Shown here piece by piece: positions 1-10,905 of a stretch of 64,000 nt of DNA. The DNA lies in NCBI GenBank assembly GCA_000697475.1, contig JNEU01001157.1, forward strand, positions 1 to 64,000, given 5' to 3'. Made by a program: the position numbers and the translations under genes. The notes beneath the pieces are model-generated. The model did not search any database. It had not been told where the DNA came from and saw only the letters and a list, made by a program, of their open reading frames with translations. Positions within the stretch are counted from its first letter, which is position 1. Every line of letters starts with the position of its first letter. The DNA comes from Lichtheimia corymbifera B2541 (Eukaryota > Mucoromycota > Mucoromycetes > Mucorales > Lichtheimiaceae).

Positions 1-440
1 ACAAACACCACTTTTTATATAGCATCACGCTTACAGCATATGTAAAAACATAAAGGTGACTGTATCTCTAAACTTTGCAATGAAACGTGGGGTCTTCATC
101 GAACAAAGTTGCTCGTCGGGGCGAAGCGCACCTTGGGTGCAAGTTTCACGATCAACCTCGCCGATCCTAGATTTCGCAATGTCACCACCAGCCAAAGTGG
201 AATTAGGTTGACCAGGTCAACCTAATTCCACTTTGGCTGGTGGTGACATTGCGAAATCTAGGATCGGCGAGGTTGATCGTGAAACTTGCACCCAAGGTGC
301 GCTTCGCCCCGACGAGCAACTTTGTTCGATTGAAGACCCCACGTTTCATTGTAAAATTTTGAGTTATGGTCACCTTGATGGTTTACATATGATGTAAACG
401 TGATACTATATGGTAGGTGGTCTTTGTTCATTGTGAAGTA
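1..440. repeat. Long palindromic (foldback) element
   Basis: Positions 78-213 and 215-351 are inverted copies around a single central base at 214. Reading outward, the arms match throughout except for one extra base in the right arm near 330. Outside these near-perfect arms the inverted symmetry continues in diverged form from about position 1 to about 440: the left end has a motif like ACAAACACCACTTTTTATAT and the right end carries its complement, closing with TTCATTGTGAAGT. The same end sequence occurs again in direct orientation near 506. No protein is encoded. Seen directly: the symmetry. Inferred: a foldback or MITE-like element, or a hairpin-RNA locus. The window starts inside or at the edge of the element, so the left boundary is uncertain. 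Confidence 0.85.
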
Positions 441-502
441 CCTTGACCTTGATAGAGCGGAAGATGCGCAGAGGTGTGCATGTGTAACACAGCTCATTTG
501 CA

Positions 503-1575
503 TGACACTTCACAATGAACAAACACCACCTTTTATATAGCATCACGCTTACAGCATATGTAAAAACATAAAGGTGTCTGTATCTCTAAACTTTGCAATG
601 AAACGTGAGGTCTTTATGAGAACAAAGTTTCTCGTCGCGGTCGACAGCACCTTGTATGCAAGTTTCACGATCGAGTTGGGCAATCTCGGGGGTCATGGAC
701 CGCCCATCCATCATCTCTGCTGCATCAGGGCGACCCCCATTTAAATTTTCATTATGAAGCCTGTAGTTTTGAAATGAATGAAGTTGATCAGCATGACTCA
801 GGGAATCTGCTTACCAAGTTTCAAGTTCGAAATGGGGAATCCCAAGGTAATTCATACTAATTCACATTTCACGATTTTCGATGGGTACCGGGTTTCCGTC
901 GGTCATAGTCAATCACTCATTATACCCTCCCGTTCCCAATTTTCAAATGAAGCATGAGGTCTTTATGAGAACGAAACTGATCAGCATGCCTGAGAACACC
1001 TTGTGTGAAAGTTTCAGGATCGAGAGAGGCAATCTCGAGTCATGGGACCGTCCACCCTACATATAAAACCATCCATTCATCGTCCGACGCTCCCGTTCAT
1101 ATTCTCACAATGAAGCATATGGTTTTTATTTGAATGGGGTTGTTCAGCATGTCGTAGCCCACCTGTCTGACCAAGTTTCACGATGGAGATGGACAATTGC
1201 GGGGGTGTGCACTATGCAGCCTGCTTGCGCTCCGTCCGTCCTATATTTGGGCCGTCCGGTTCATTGAAACATCATAATGAAGCATACGGTTTTTAAATGA
1301 ATGGAGTTGATCAGCATGACTCAAGGAACCTGCTTACCAAGTTTCATGTTCGAAATGGGGAATCCCAAGGTAATTAATACTAAATGGCATTTCAATAAAT
1401 CCGGCCGGTTCCGGAGTTTCCGTCGATCATAGTAAACCCCACATTATGCTCTCCCTTTCGAAATTTTCAAATGAAGTGTGGGTTCTTTATTAAGACAAAG
1501 TTGTTCAGCATGACCAAGAGCATCTTGTGTGAAAGTTTCAGGTCAAGGAGAGTAATCTCAAGATCATGGATTACT
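503..1575 (+). repeat. Ladder of six diverged modules of about 165-195 bases
   Basis: From about 506 the sequence repeats the left end of the palindrome (ACTTCACAATGAACAAACAC, the 'ttttatatagcatcacgctt' block and the AAAACATAAAGGTG block). It then runs through modules starting near 597, 765, 945, 1110, 1278 and 1470. Each has a core like AATGAAGCATGnGGTTTTTA, then GTTGATCAGCATG, CTTGTGTGAAAGTTTCA and GAGAGnnAATCTC. Modules alternate in similarity, so the array may have grown by duplication of larger units. No coding capacity is supported. The palindrome arms are themselves one such module in both orientations. Confidence 0.75.
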
Positions 1576-2090
1576 TTACAGTGTGCATGAATATGTCTGA
1601 CTGTGCCTGACCTCTTTAATTTCCACCTCTTCCTTCTTCAACTGTTTGACCCATTCAACTACGACTACAACCTGCGAACGAATGTCCTGCTTCAACCCAT
1701 CATGTGAATCCTGCAACTGTCTTGATCCTATTGTCTTTGACTGAATGGCAAGTCCATGGCATGTACATTCCACGACAACACACGCGTTTCTTGACACTCC
1801 ACCTTCTCTTGCACAATCCTCAACCACAATCAAACGTAACAGCATTCATTCCAGCAGTTGCTATAGCGATGTCTTTACTCCATTGTCTCAAACAGCGTTC
1901 ACAGGCCTGTCACTCCACTACAACACACGCTCTCTTGCACACTTCTCTGTGGCGACCAACCGTAGCAGCTGCTATTAGCAGGATCCTCACTCTATTTTCT
2001 CAAGCAATGTTATTTACTAGCAACAACTTGTCATACACCCTTTTCACGCAAACAGAAGATAGTTATCATATACAGACAGCTTTATTGATG
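940..2090 (+). repeat. Dispersed repeat, copy A
   Basis: This stretch is homologous, in the same orientation and order, to 39480-40625. Shared blocks include the last four modules, then a non-module 3' part with CAACCTGCGAACGA, TGTCCTGCTTCA, CTGAATGG, AGTCCATGGCAT, AACAGCATTCATTCCAGCAG and the stretch before CAGCTTTATT. The 3' part has no convincing conserved reading frame: several overlapping frames are open in one copy and broken in the other. It is probably a non-autonomous or degraded mobile element. Terminal repeats and target-site duplications were not identified. Confidence 0.7.
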
Positions 2091-3045
2091 TGTTACAATT
2101 GTTTCAATATATATATATACGAACTCTTATGGATATGGATCTCAATGTTGTTTGGTATATGGGATGGAGGGAATTGGGGTGTGTACAACGTGTTGAAAAA
2201 GAGTGTATCCATTGTCAACTTGATCTTGTGAGTATCATCCTGAACGATTCGTGCAACCAATTATCCTACTTTACATGTTATTCCATGGCAACTATCATCA
2301 TCATCCACTCCATGATTTCTCAGCCATTTTGTATGAAAGCGTTCCACCCCTCGGCGTGTCTATGGCCGACTATGCTTAGAAAAATGATATGCTTGCAGTA
2401 GTTGATTATAATCAGTGCTTGAATTAGATAATAAAGGTTCCTTGTGCGATCGAATTTTCATTGTGCTGGATGAATGACCCACTTGCAAATTAATATAAAT
2501 GAGCCTAGAATCTGTCATCAGTTGTCCGGTGACTACTACTACTACTACTAGACCGATGCTCGTCATTACCGTGGTGAATTGTCAAGTCGACCAGTATATT
2601 CGTCCAAAGATATTGAATATAAAGTAGCAGCGCTTCCAGCATTCTCTGACTGCATATGCTTTCAAGATAAATGAGATTGACTGTTAGAACCGTATTCATT
2701 ATTGAGGCACATTGTGTCGCCGAGATCATGGATAGGAGGAGCAAGTAAGCTATTATTAGAAAGAGCCAATCTGAACCAAGACTTGACCTGGCAAGCTTGT
2801 ATGCTCTCATGATAGTATCTATTATATGCTTTACTTTATTTCATGTATAACCAACTACTCATACAATAAAACAAAAGAGCTATGGTGGGTTGTAAATATC
2901 AACAATGATAGATGGGCCACGAGACATCAACGTGGCTGTTGTCACACAAGAATGGGATCACAGCGGCAGGCTCTACTACTACTCCGAAGCTGGTTCTACC
3001 GGAAACACTACTCCACCGATCTTCTTTCCGTCCACTACACAACAC
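2091..3045. other. Intergenic, no gene recognised
   Basis: This lies between repeat copy A and the GDSL hydrolase gene. It contains a short TA run near 2109, a run of ACT triplets near 2533 and several short open frames with no recognisable domain. Nothing here is supported as a gene. The promoter of the hydrolase must lie at the right end. Confidence 0.6.
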
Positions 3046-4413
3046 ATGTGGGTTCCATTAGTATCGCTCTGCTCTCTTTTCTGGGGAATGGCATCTGCAT
3101 CTGGTGTCAAGAACTTGGTTGTCTTTGGTGATTCATATGCTGGTGAGTCAACAACACACACATCAGGGTGACTTTATGCAGGCTGACTGATGGGCTATAA
3201 AGATGTCGGGAACTTGCAACGATTGAGCAATGGACCTTTTTGGAGCGAGGATTTAGCAGTTGGTTGGAATGCGAGCTTATACAGCTTTGCCTTTGACGGT
3301 GCAGTTTGCGACAATGCCCTCTTCAACGATACCAGTGACGACAACGACGCCTTGCCGAGTATTGTCGATCAGATTGAAATGTATTATAACCAGCAACTCA
3401 ACCTTGAGCCAAGTGAAACAGTATACGCATTCTGGGTCGGCTTGAATGACATTGAGCGAGGCTTTCAATCCAAAGGCACAGAGTTTCCTTGGGGTGATAT
3501 TATCAGCTGTATTAGTCATCAAATGGTATGAAATATCATTCGGCTTCTCACTTGTCTCATCATCTCACACGCATTTCCATCAGCGTAATATCCGCAAGGT
3601 GTTTTCCAGCAATCGATTCCTAGTCCTTAATGTACCACCGGTTGAATTGATGCCTTATTTTGCCGGGTCGGATATGGAAGACACGCGCAGTAACATTGTC
3701 AGCAAGTTTAACGAGCTATTATCCAAGGATGTGGTCAGTCTCAACAAGCACCATCGGGCTCTGGAAATGGATCTGGTCGATGTGAATGCATTGATTAGCG
3801 ACATGGTTGGCAACCCTGAGGACTTTGGATTCAAGAACGCTTCCAGTGCGTATTGGGACGTGTGTCAAGGACAATGTACGGATGACATGGATACCTATGT
3901 TTGGTGGGATAGTATTCATTTGACAGGAGGTAATAACGAGGATTATGCATAAGCGTGGGATAGCGTGCTCATTTTTCTATCTTGTCTCTTTTAGGCGCAC
4001 ATCGAGCTATTGCCAACAGCATTTTGTTGTCCGGATCACTTGAGCCACCCGTATCACTGCCATCAAGTGACCAAGTTGAACAAGCATTGTCGTCAAATGA
4101 TCTTCATCGTTCACCAAAGTATTCACCAGAGAAGAGTACTGGCGCCATTGAAAAGGTTGTGCAGGAAATTATGGCGGCCAAGGAAACCGAGGAACCAACA
4201 CCAGAGGTTGAAGAGCAAGTAGAGGAGGATTCGTCGTTCAGTCATATCTATTTTGTGATCATGGTCTCTGTGATTCTATGCATTGGGTTTGTGTGGTTCA
4301 CTCGACGGCAAAAACGCGCTGGCGGCCTTGCTGCACTCTCAAGTCTTGTCAAAACCAATACTGGACGTGGTCGATTTATGCCGTTGCGTAACTTGGAATC
4401 CAGTAACGTGTGA
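3046..4413 (+). CDS. Membrane-anchored GDSL lipase/esterase-like protein
   Basis: Exons 3046-3142, 3203-3525, 3584-3929 and 3995-4413 join to a 394-residue protein. An N-terminal hydrophobic signal (residues about 1-19) is followed by FGDSY with the likely nucleophile S30, which is completed across intron 1 to read DVGN. The block GLND (N114) matches block III of GDSL hydrolases, and DSIH (D249, H252) matches block V. A Glu-rich linker and one hydrophobic segment (about 337-357), followed by TRRQKR, suggest a type I membrane anchor with a short cytosolic tail. The family hydrolyses esters of lipids or acetylated carbohydrates; the substrate cannot be read here. The start was chosen because it gives a signal peptide; the same frame is open further upstream. 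The C-terminal anchor is unusual for secreted fungal GDSL enzymes. All intron phases agree. Confidence 0.85.
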
Positions 4414-4941
4414 TCCGTTTCCCTCGTCGTCCCATAATGCATATCCACCCATCACCAAGTTTAGCATTTCCCTCCTTCAACCCCATCCATACATGTACAC
4501 ACATACACGCACACGCACATACACACTCATTATACACATATCCTTATCATGAGAATACACTTAATAGAGATGACCATTGTTTCTCACACTAATAGTGTCA
4601 CTGATCAGATGTCATGGTGGATCCAGACCAAATCCTTCTTTGTTTGTCGTACACACGACGCCCTCCACGCACAGACATAGCACAGCACCATGATTGACAA
4701 TTCTTTTGAATGCTTGTATTACCAGCATCATCACCCATAGCTTATGTGCTTGGAATATGAATTCAATACCCACTGAGAGTAGTAGGGACAACAATGTGAT
4801 AGATAAAGTGCTGCTTCGAAACAGAGTAGAAGGCACCGAGTGATATTTGAAACATGGTGTCGTTATGTCTTTTTATTCGCGTTGCTCGCGTACCAATGCA
4901 TACACAATTTTCACGCTTTCTTTCTCTTTTTGAAAACAATC
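4414..4941. other. Intergenic between hydrolase and homeobox genes
   Basis: This region holds the 3' UTR of the hydrolase (a CA-rich tract at about 4498-4530) and the leader of the homeobox gene. A frame open from 4840 into the homeobox gene begins with a hydrophobic run unlike a transcription factor, so it is taken as leader. No gene seen. Confidence 0.6.
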
Positions 4942-5754
4942 ATGGACCTTAATGACGACTTTGACTTGTCCGAGTTTTTGATTTTGGATGAAGAGGACGC
5001 GTATAGTACGTTGTTATGTAGCGATGAACCACAAAAGCCTGTTGTAGCAGCAGCGTTTTCCCCGTTGACTCCTCCCGAGGCGCCATTTGACATCCATATC
5101 GCCGACATCAAGAAGGAAGAAGAACAATCAAATGACTGTCCATGGCTATCCACATGGGATGTTGCATACAACAACATGATCCACAATCATCATTTGCAAC
5201 AGCCAGCAAGCAGCAGTGACACGGTATGTCCGCTGTCAGTCATGCTATCTCCCACAAGTAGTTCAAGTACCAGTGACTCAACACCACCATGCCACAAAGA
5301 CAAGGAACCCATCAGCCTTTTCCCTGCTCTTCCAAATGTTGTGGAAAAGACCAAAACGATAAAGGTCCCCAGCTGTCAGCGTGATTCCACCAAAGATGCT
5401 TGCCCTAAGGTTGCTAGACCACCAGCTATCAAAAAACCTCGCAACGTCCGCACCCCGACATCCTATGACACCAAAACAAGCGAATTCTTGAAAAGAATGT
5501 TTTTTGAGACTTATGTGCAGAACAAGAAGCTAACCAAAGAACAGCGACAAAGAATCATTGATCGAACAGACCTCGATTCCCGAAAGATTACTTATTGGTT
5601 TTCAAACCATAAGCGTCGATCCAAGGAACAACTGGAGATCTATGGGCGTTTATTACGACAAGGAACCATCACAACGTACGATGAATTTGTGCAATTTTGC
5701 AAGGACAATGACTTACCGGGATTACATCCACAATCCAAAGTGGAATACACATAG
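4942..5754 (+). CDS. Homeodomain transcription factor
   Basis: Single-exon protein of 270 residues. The N-terminal half is acidic and rich in Ser, Pro and Thr, a typical low-complexity activator region. A homeodomain lies at about 163-222: a basic N-terminal arm (KKPRNVR), helix 1 around EFLKRMFFETYV, helix 2 around KEQRQRIIDRT, and recognition helix KITYWFSNHKRR with W219, F220 and N222. N222 corresponds to the invariant Asn51, and a Lys sits where Arg53 is usual. About 45 residues follow. Expected to bind DNA in the nucleus; the target genes are unknown. The ATG at 4942 is preferred over the longer frame because the upstream residues are a hydrophobic run. It could belong to the fungal homeobox genes of unknown role; nothing shows a mating-type function. 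Confidence 0.85.
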   Translation: MDLNDDFDLSEFLILDEEDAYSTLLCSDEPQKPVVAAAFSPLTPPEAPFDIHIADIKKEEEQSNDCPWLSTWDVAYNNMIHNHHLQQPASSSDTVCPLSVMLSPTSSSSTSDSTPPCHKDKEPISLFPALPNVVEKTKTIKVPSCQRDSTKDACPKVARPPAIKKPRNVRTPTSYDTKTSEFLKRMFFETYVQNKKLTKEQRQRIIDRTDLDSRKITYWFSNHKRRSKEQLEIYGRLLRQGTITTYDEFVQFCKDNDLPGLHPQSKVEYT

Positions 5755-6091
5755 TCTTTCTCTCGATTCCCTTTGTATTTTTTAAAAAGGTTCCATCCCA
5801 AAAGTTGCCAATCACATCCCCCCTTTTTTTCTGACCTTGTGAACAAAAAGGTCCCTCCCACCTACCCTCCCCCCAATATCCTTATCTCTTTGAAGGTCAT
5901 ACTGGCCATGCATTTTTTGTCACTTTAGCAGCCAACTTGTACTTTAGCATGTTTTACTGAACCAATACCATGCGTGTGACAGTGCGTTTTGAACATGTTC
6001 ACGTCCCGGTTTATATACAATGATTGAATGAATTGGTAATGATATCATATGATGTGTAGTAAAAAGGATGTGTGTGCGTGTGTGTGTGTGA
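5755..6091. other. Convergent intergenic region with TG repeat
   Basis: The region lies between the 3' ends of the homeobox gene and fes1. It contains C/T-rich stretches at 5815-5880 and an interrupted TG microsatellite at about 6069-6090. No gene seen. Confidence 0.6.
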
Positions 6092-7375
6092 TCAAGCGAG
6101 GAGTTCCTTCCATTCTTCATCAACCAACCCAAGGTGTTCCTTTCCAAAGGTATCTGCAGCTTTCTTTGCACGTGTCTTGAAGTCTGCTGGTACATTGCCA
6201 TTTGCCTGTTTCAAGAGCGTATGGGCTGTTCGCAATACCTAGAGTATGCCCCCATGATGTCAGATACCATCATCCTCTGTACGCGCCTAAATGCCCGCTC
6301 TATCTATTTACCTTTTCTGCCATATCCTCATCCTCAGGGTACTTGTCAAGTACGTTGTTCAAATATTCCCAAATGTCGGTTTTCAATAATGCTTCACCAA
6401 ACTTGGCATTGTCAATCATCAGCGAGTTGAACATGAAAACAACCTTGCGTAGCATGGCTGGATCTGAAAAAAGTGATCCGCGTCCAAAGTGAGACCGATG
6501 TTGCCAATAAACCAACCATCCATCATCATCACCACACTTACCATCAGCAAGTTTGAGGATATCACAGAGAACTGGGAGACCATTCTTTTCGAGGAAAGCG
6601 TCAATGGCAGGAGGACTGTGTTTCAAGACACCGGAAAGAGCGTAAATGAGCTTGCCCTTGACTTGTTTATCTTGTTCCGTTTTCAAGAGATCCAAAAGAG
6701 CATCCAATCCTTTGTGTGAAATAAACTATATCTTCTGTGTCAATTATGGAATGGGCCCATGATCTTCCATGTTGATCCACTTACGGCTGTTTGTGCTTTT
6801 GGATTGTTCTGTACGGCAGTACCGCATACCCATGCAACACCTTTACGGATTTCAGGCTCGGGAGCTGTCAACTGACCAAGTAATGCAGGCCACAAGTTCA
6901 TTGCCTCGATATCTACACGTCATTCAATACTTGATCCAAAGGTTGTAAAGGGATTATGATGATGATAACTTACTGTTTGCATTATCGATGCCTTCTATAA
7001 GCTGTGCATAGAATCCTTAATTAGTCATCTACATATAGCCCACCCAATCACTCGGTTCATACTACTTACAAGCTCCAAGTTGTCTAGTGCAATCTCTCTG
7101 TTCTCGAGGGTGTCTTCGGTATTGGCGATACATTCCACAGCCTCTAATTGGGTTATAACGATTCAGTCAACGAGGTCATTGGTGTCCATGGGTGGGATTG
7201 TCGATGAACTACCTTTCATACGCGTAGCATCGTCCTTGCCCAAGATCGCTTCAATAATTTTGGGATCGAACTTTGACGGATCGGGTTTCAGTTCTCCTCG
7301 ACGAACAGCTTCTGCTTGCTTTTGGAGTTCTTCGCTATCGCTATTATTGACTGCCCACTGAAGTAGTTGTTCCAT
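6092..7375 (-). CDS. fes1: Hsp70 nucleotide-exchange factor Fes1/HspBP1-like
   Basis: Seven exons, read from the right: 7213-7375, 7070-7143, 6974-7001, 6785-6912, 6542-6725, 6312-6463 and 6092-6238, giving 291 residues, the usual Fes1 length. The start MEQLLQWAV with the following ELKPDPSKFDP is a strong family signature. The middle carries armadillo-type helices (NNPKAQ near 125, LYALSG-like VKGKLIYALSG, PVLCDIL). Fes1 binds the Hsp70 nucleotide-binding domain in the cytosol, releases ADP and helps send misfolded proteins for degradation. Exon 5 needs the acceptor TATAG at 6726-6730: the closer AG at 6710 would break the frame. The gene sits about 115 bases downstream of an Hsp70-like gene on the same strand, so its promoter must lie in or just before that short gap. 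Confidence 0.93.
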
Positions 7376-7489
7376 GGTGATATGAAATTAAAAAACAAGG
7401 CAAATTTATTCTTTGAAAGCCGGGGTTTTTTATTCGAATAATGTGAACTGGTATATGCTGGAAAGGCGTGGAACAATAAATTGATTTTC

Positions 7490-9590
7490 CTAGTCCGTAT
7501 CGAATGTGCAGGTTGTACCATAAGTCTTTCCTCGAATAACAGCTATTATCATAGGCACATATTAGACATCATATAGCTTGTTCGCACATGTATACAATTA
7601 CCTTCTACTCGCAATTCCACTTCACCAAAATACATTTTGATTGAAAGATCCACTTTTTCTCCTTCCATAACACCGGGCAATGTTGGCATAGGAATAGTAA
7701 AGTTGGCCACCTTCCTCACACCTGGACTGGTTGTGTATCGAGGTTGTTCTTCTGTATCAGCTGCATACAATGTGCACGTCGTATGATGAGGGTAATAGGC
7801 GAAAAAATCCTTAGATACGCAGTTATCAATGTCTAAAAAGACAACGAATCAGTTGATTGTTCCCCCTTTTTCGACATGATGATGTATTTACCTAATGCTT
7901 CTCCACGTCGTACATATACTGAAAAGCGGTTATCGCATCGGACGCTGCCATCAGCACGGATAATCTTGTAGCTCGGAGGATCGATACCTTCCTCAAATGT
8001 AGTGGTTGTATCAATGCCATACCAATAACGAGGGATACGAGTAGTAACGACGTTGGGATTTAAGCCAAAGTACACTGCACCACGCACCACAGCCAGCTCA
8101 CAACGAGGAGGAACGGCCACCAAACCCACACGAGCTGCAAATTCTTCTTGAACGCGTTCAAAGAGATAATTGGAAGATCCGAAACCGCCCACCAAAAATA
8201 CTGCTTGCAGACTATGTGCCTTGATCAATTGGTCCTCCACCAACGCTAATACTTCGCGAATGACAGGTTCAAACACCTCCTGCTTGAGTTCAGCGGCTGT
8301 GATACAGAGCATACCATCCTCCAGACCAATGGTGGGATTATTGAGGGAGTCGAGATTCATGGCTGCTGGGAGGGAAATGAATTGATCTTCGACACCATCA
8401 AACTGAGGCTTAATCAAGTCAACAAAGGAATCCATCATGGTTTCAAAGGCTGATGCTGGGATGGATGACAAATATTCCTTAAACTTCTTCTTGAGTAACT
8501 TTCGCATACGTCGATCAAGAAAGACTGAGCCACATGATTGACCATGGCCTTTGGTACATTCACGTAATTTGCGACCAGCACGTTCATCAATCTCAAAGAC
8601 GATCAAATCCACAGTGCCTTGAATGGGGGAATCATTTTAGTATCAGAGCCAATGTCATATCCTCTTCCTCCCTGTACATACCTCCTCCAGCATCACAAAT
8701 CATGAATCGATCACCATGCCTGAGGTTGAATTGATCACATTTCTTTTCACAGTACAATGCTGCAGCTTCAGGTTCCGAGATAAGCATCAATCGATCACGG
8801 TGGTCAGTCTCTGTAATAAGTCCAGCCTTGATAGCAGCTTCACGCATGGTACTCTTTGCCTTATCAGACCACATGGCAGGCACGGTCAAGCACTAATATC
8901 CGCTATTAATAAATGGCTTTGGCCTGACAACCACCACCCCCGACCAGTATATACTCACGTATCGGAATTGATGTTGTCCATAATTTCGAGCAAAGCCTTT
9001 CTTCAATTCATTGACCACGTGCTCATGAAAAGAGCCAAGATAGTCGGCAATAGCATCCACAATCGTAAGACCATTGGGCAATGGAGGGAGATCCTTGGCG
9101 ATATTCTCATCGAGATACAGCTTGTATTGCTTTAATAGCACAGAATTCCGAGCAGTTGGTCGTTGCATCTCGAGCCGAGCTGCGTTTCCCCACTGTGTCA
9201 TTTGACTCGAGTTGCCATGATAGAAATTGAGCGTGGGTGTCTATGATAATGGTATGGATTAGAACAAAGTGCCTTGACGACACCTCCTTGTATACATACC
9301 TTTGGGTAGACATTGTTGTTTTGCTTGGGCCTATAGCAAGAAATAAAGTGAATAAGCTTTTCTATATATATACATGTTACCCATCGTTACCATCTGACAA
9401 TGTCGACGACTTCGTCGTTCTGGATGAATGCATACGAGCAGCCAGAAAATGTTGTGCCTGTAATTTCATAAAGTGAGACCCCATGAAGGAGCTTTGGAAA
9501 TGGCTTGTATAATAAACACTAACCAAAATCGATACCGATGACAACGGGGTAGTCGTTGGGGTTGAAGGGTCGTGCTGCAGCCACTGCCAT
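7490..9590 (-). CDS. HSPA12-type Hsp70-like ATPase
   Basis: Eight exons, read from the right: 9524-9590, 9391-9457, 9300-9330, 8959-9240, 8682-8892, 7892-8617, 7602-7832 and 7490-7542, giving 555 residues. The actin/Hsp70 ATPase motifs are present: phosphate-1 IGIDFGTTFSG near 18-28, phosphate-2 ICDAGGGTVDL, and adenosine motif FLVGGFGSSNYLF. There is no classical substrate-binding domain and no EEVD end. The protein ends GTTCTFDTD, as HSPA12-like proteins tend to end after the ATPase fold. This family is expanded in many fungi, and its clients are unknown. Exon 3 is only 31 bases. Being beside fes1 is suggestive, but HSPA12 proteins are not known Fes1 partners. Confidence 0.9.
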
Positions 9591-10905
9591 TTAAGAAAAA
9601 CAAGGGGAGGGGGAGAGGGCGATATCGAGTGGGGTTGTTGGATAATAGGAGGAGGGAGGGAGGAGAAGGAAATAGAGTCAAGGGCAGTGATGGAACCCGA
9701 TTTTACCGCAAATGGAACCTATTTTAGTGCCACACTCGTGTGTGGCGCAGGGTTATTACTTGCAACAAACTCCTCTTGGCTGCCAAGAGACTAACCCACT
9801 TTTTTTCTCTCTTTTGGATCAAGGCATCACAAATCCCCATTCTCATTTTCTGACCTTGGAAAAACTATCATTGTTGTACCACCTCCTTTGCTTTCCTCTA
9901 TTTCATGTAGTGACAGTGGTCGCTATGCCAACCACCACCATTACTAAAAATGTTCATCACCATAACACGCTTCGGTGAAAGGTGTCCACTTTTACTCCAA
10001 GACTATGGTCATCAAACTATTAATGGCGGGTATATCGTGGGTCCATGCTCTAACACGGGAGCCGGCCGTTTCTTACCACCATGAAGATGGCAATATCCAT
10101 AAGAGTTCTGAGCATCATGGCTACAAGGATCGACGTATCACTGAAAGAGAATCATGCTAGTAGGTATTATACTGTCCACCGAATGCTACGTAGCTGATCT
10201 TCCGGGGAGAAAGATGACAACAAGTGTCATGGTTAGCACTAACCAATCATTAAAATCGCAAATGCATGGAATTTACCGCTGCCCTCACGAATACATAAAT
10301 AAAAGTCTCTACAGCATGCGTTATTAACAACCATGCCTGCGAGACGAGGTTGCCATGGTCGTACAAAATATGGCAAAGCCATCAATTAGTATATGATTTG
10401 ACCACTAACAGAGAGCAATAATACATAACTTTTTCTTTAAAAAGGGGTTGAATCATACGAGGTCAATGAGGCACGGGCCATTAGATGGTTGACATGCACA
10501 AGCGTAACACCAGCTCGTATCGGGGTTGCCGTTTGATAGCGCTGCATTGACAAACTAGAGTAATTGGTATTACTGCTTTGTAGAACACATACACCAACGA
10601 CTTAACAATGATGGATATAGCGACATTATCTTACAAGCTCTTAAGGTCATGTGATGCTCTGTCAAGCGCATGACTTGCTTGAAATTGTTGGGCTCCCTTT
10701 TGAAGCGCTATGACCAAGCGTGGCTTATCGGCGACTGAAAAATTTTGCCATGGAGGCTTGTGGGGAAAGAGAAAAGAGACACGTTGATAGGCAACGGCTG
10801 GTTTCCTCCTTCTTCCTTTCAACGGACATTGGCCCTTCAACCTAGTATTCTGCACCCTAACTTTGACGGAATCATCGATAGCCGCTCCATTGAAAAGTAT
10901 TCAAC
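9591..10905. other. Divergent intergenic region
   Basis: About 1.3 kb lies between the starts of the Hsp70-like gene (minus) and the ribosomal protein gene (plus). On the plus strand a purine-rich tract, GGGGAGGGGGAGAGGG and similar, spans about 9596-9680; it is a pyrimidine tract in the Hsp70-like promoter direction. A CAAAATATGGCAAAGCC-like AT-rich stretch and short frames are present, none convincing. No RNA gene was recognised. Confidence 0.6.

Noticed and set aside
1..1575. CRISPR-like array in the module repeats
   Set aside because: Units are 165-195 bases and diverged, with no short identical repeats and unique spacers, and the context is eukaryotic.
1704..2231. 175-codon open frame in repeat copy A
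   Set aside because: The homologous stretch in copy B does not keep this frame, and the composition is Leu/Thr/His-rich without any domain.
2505..2810. 101-codon minus-strand frame with a hydrophobic start
   Set aside because: The C-terminal Ser run comes from an ACT repeat, there is no domain, and no splice partner was found.
4840..4941. Upstream extension of the homeodomain protein
   Set aside because: It is a hydrophobic run unlike a transcription factor. The ATG at 4942 begins an acidic region typical of the family.
7376..7489. Heat-shock element between the Hsp70-like gene and fes1
   Set aside because: Only scattered GAA and TTC units are present. No clear array of three alternating units could be read.
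9591..10905. tRNA or snRNA gene in the divergent intergenic region
   Set aside because: No paired A and B boxes or cloverleaf could be found by eye.
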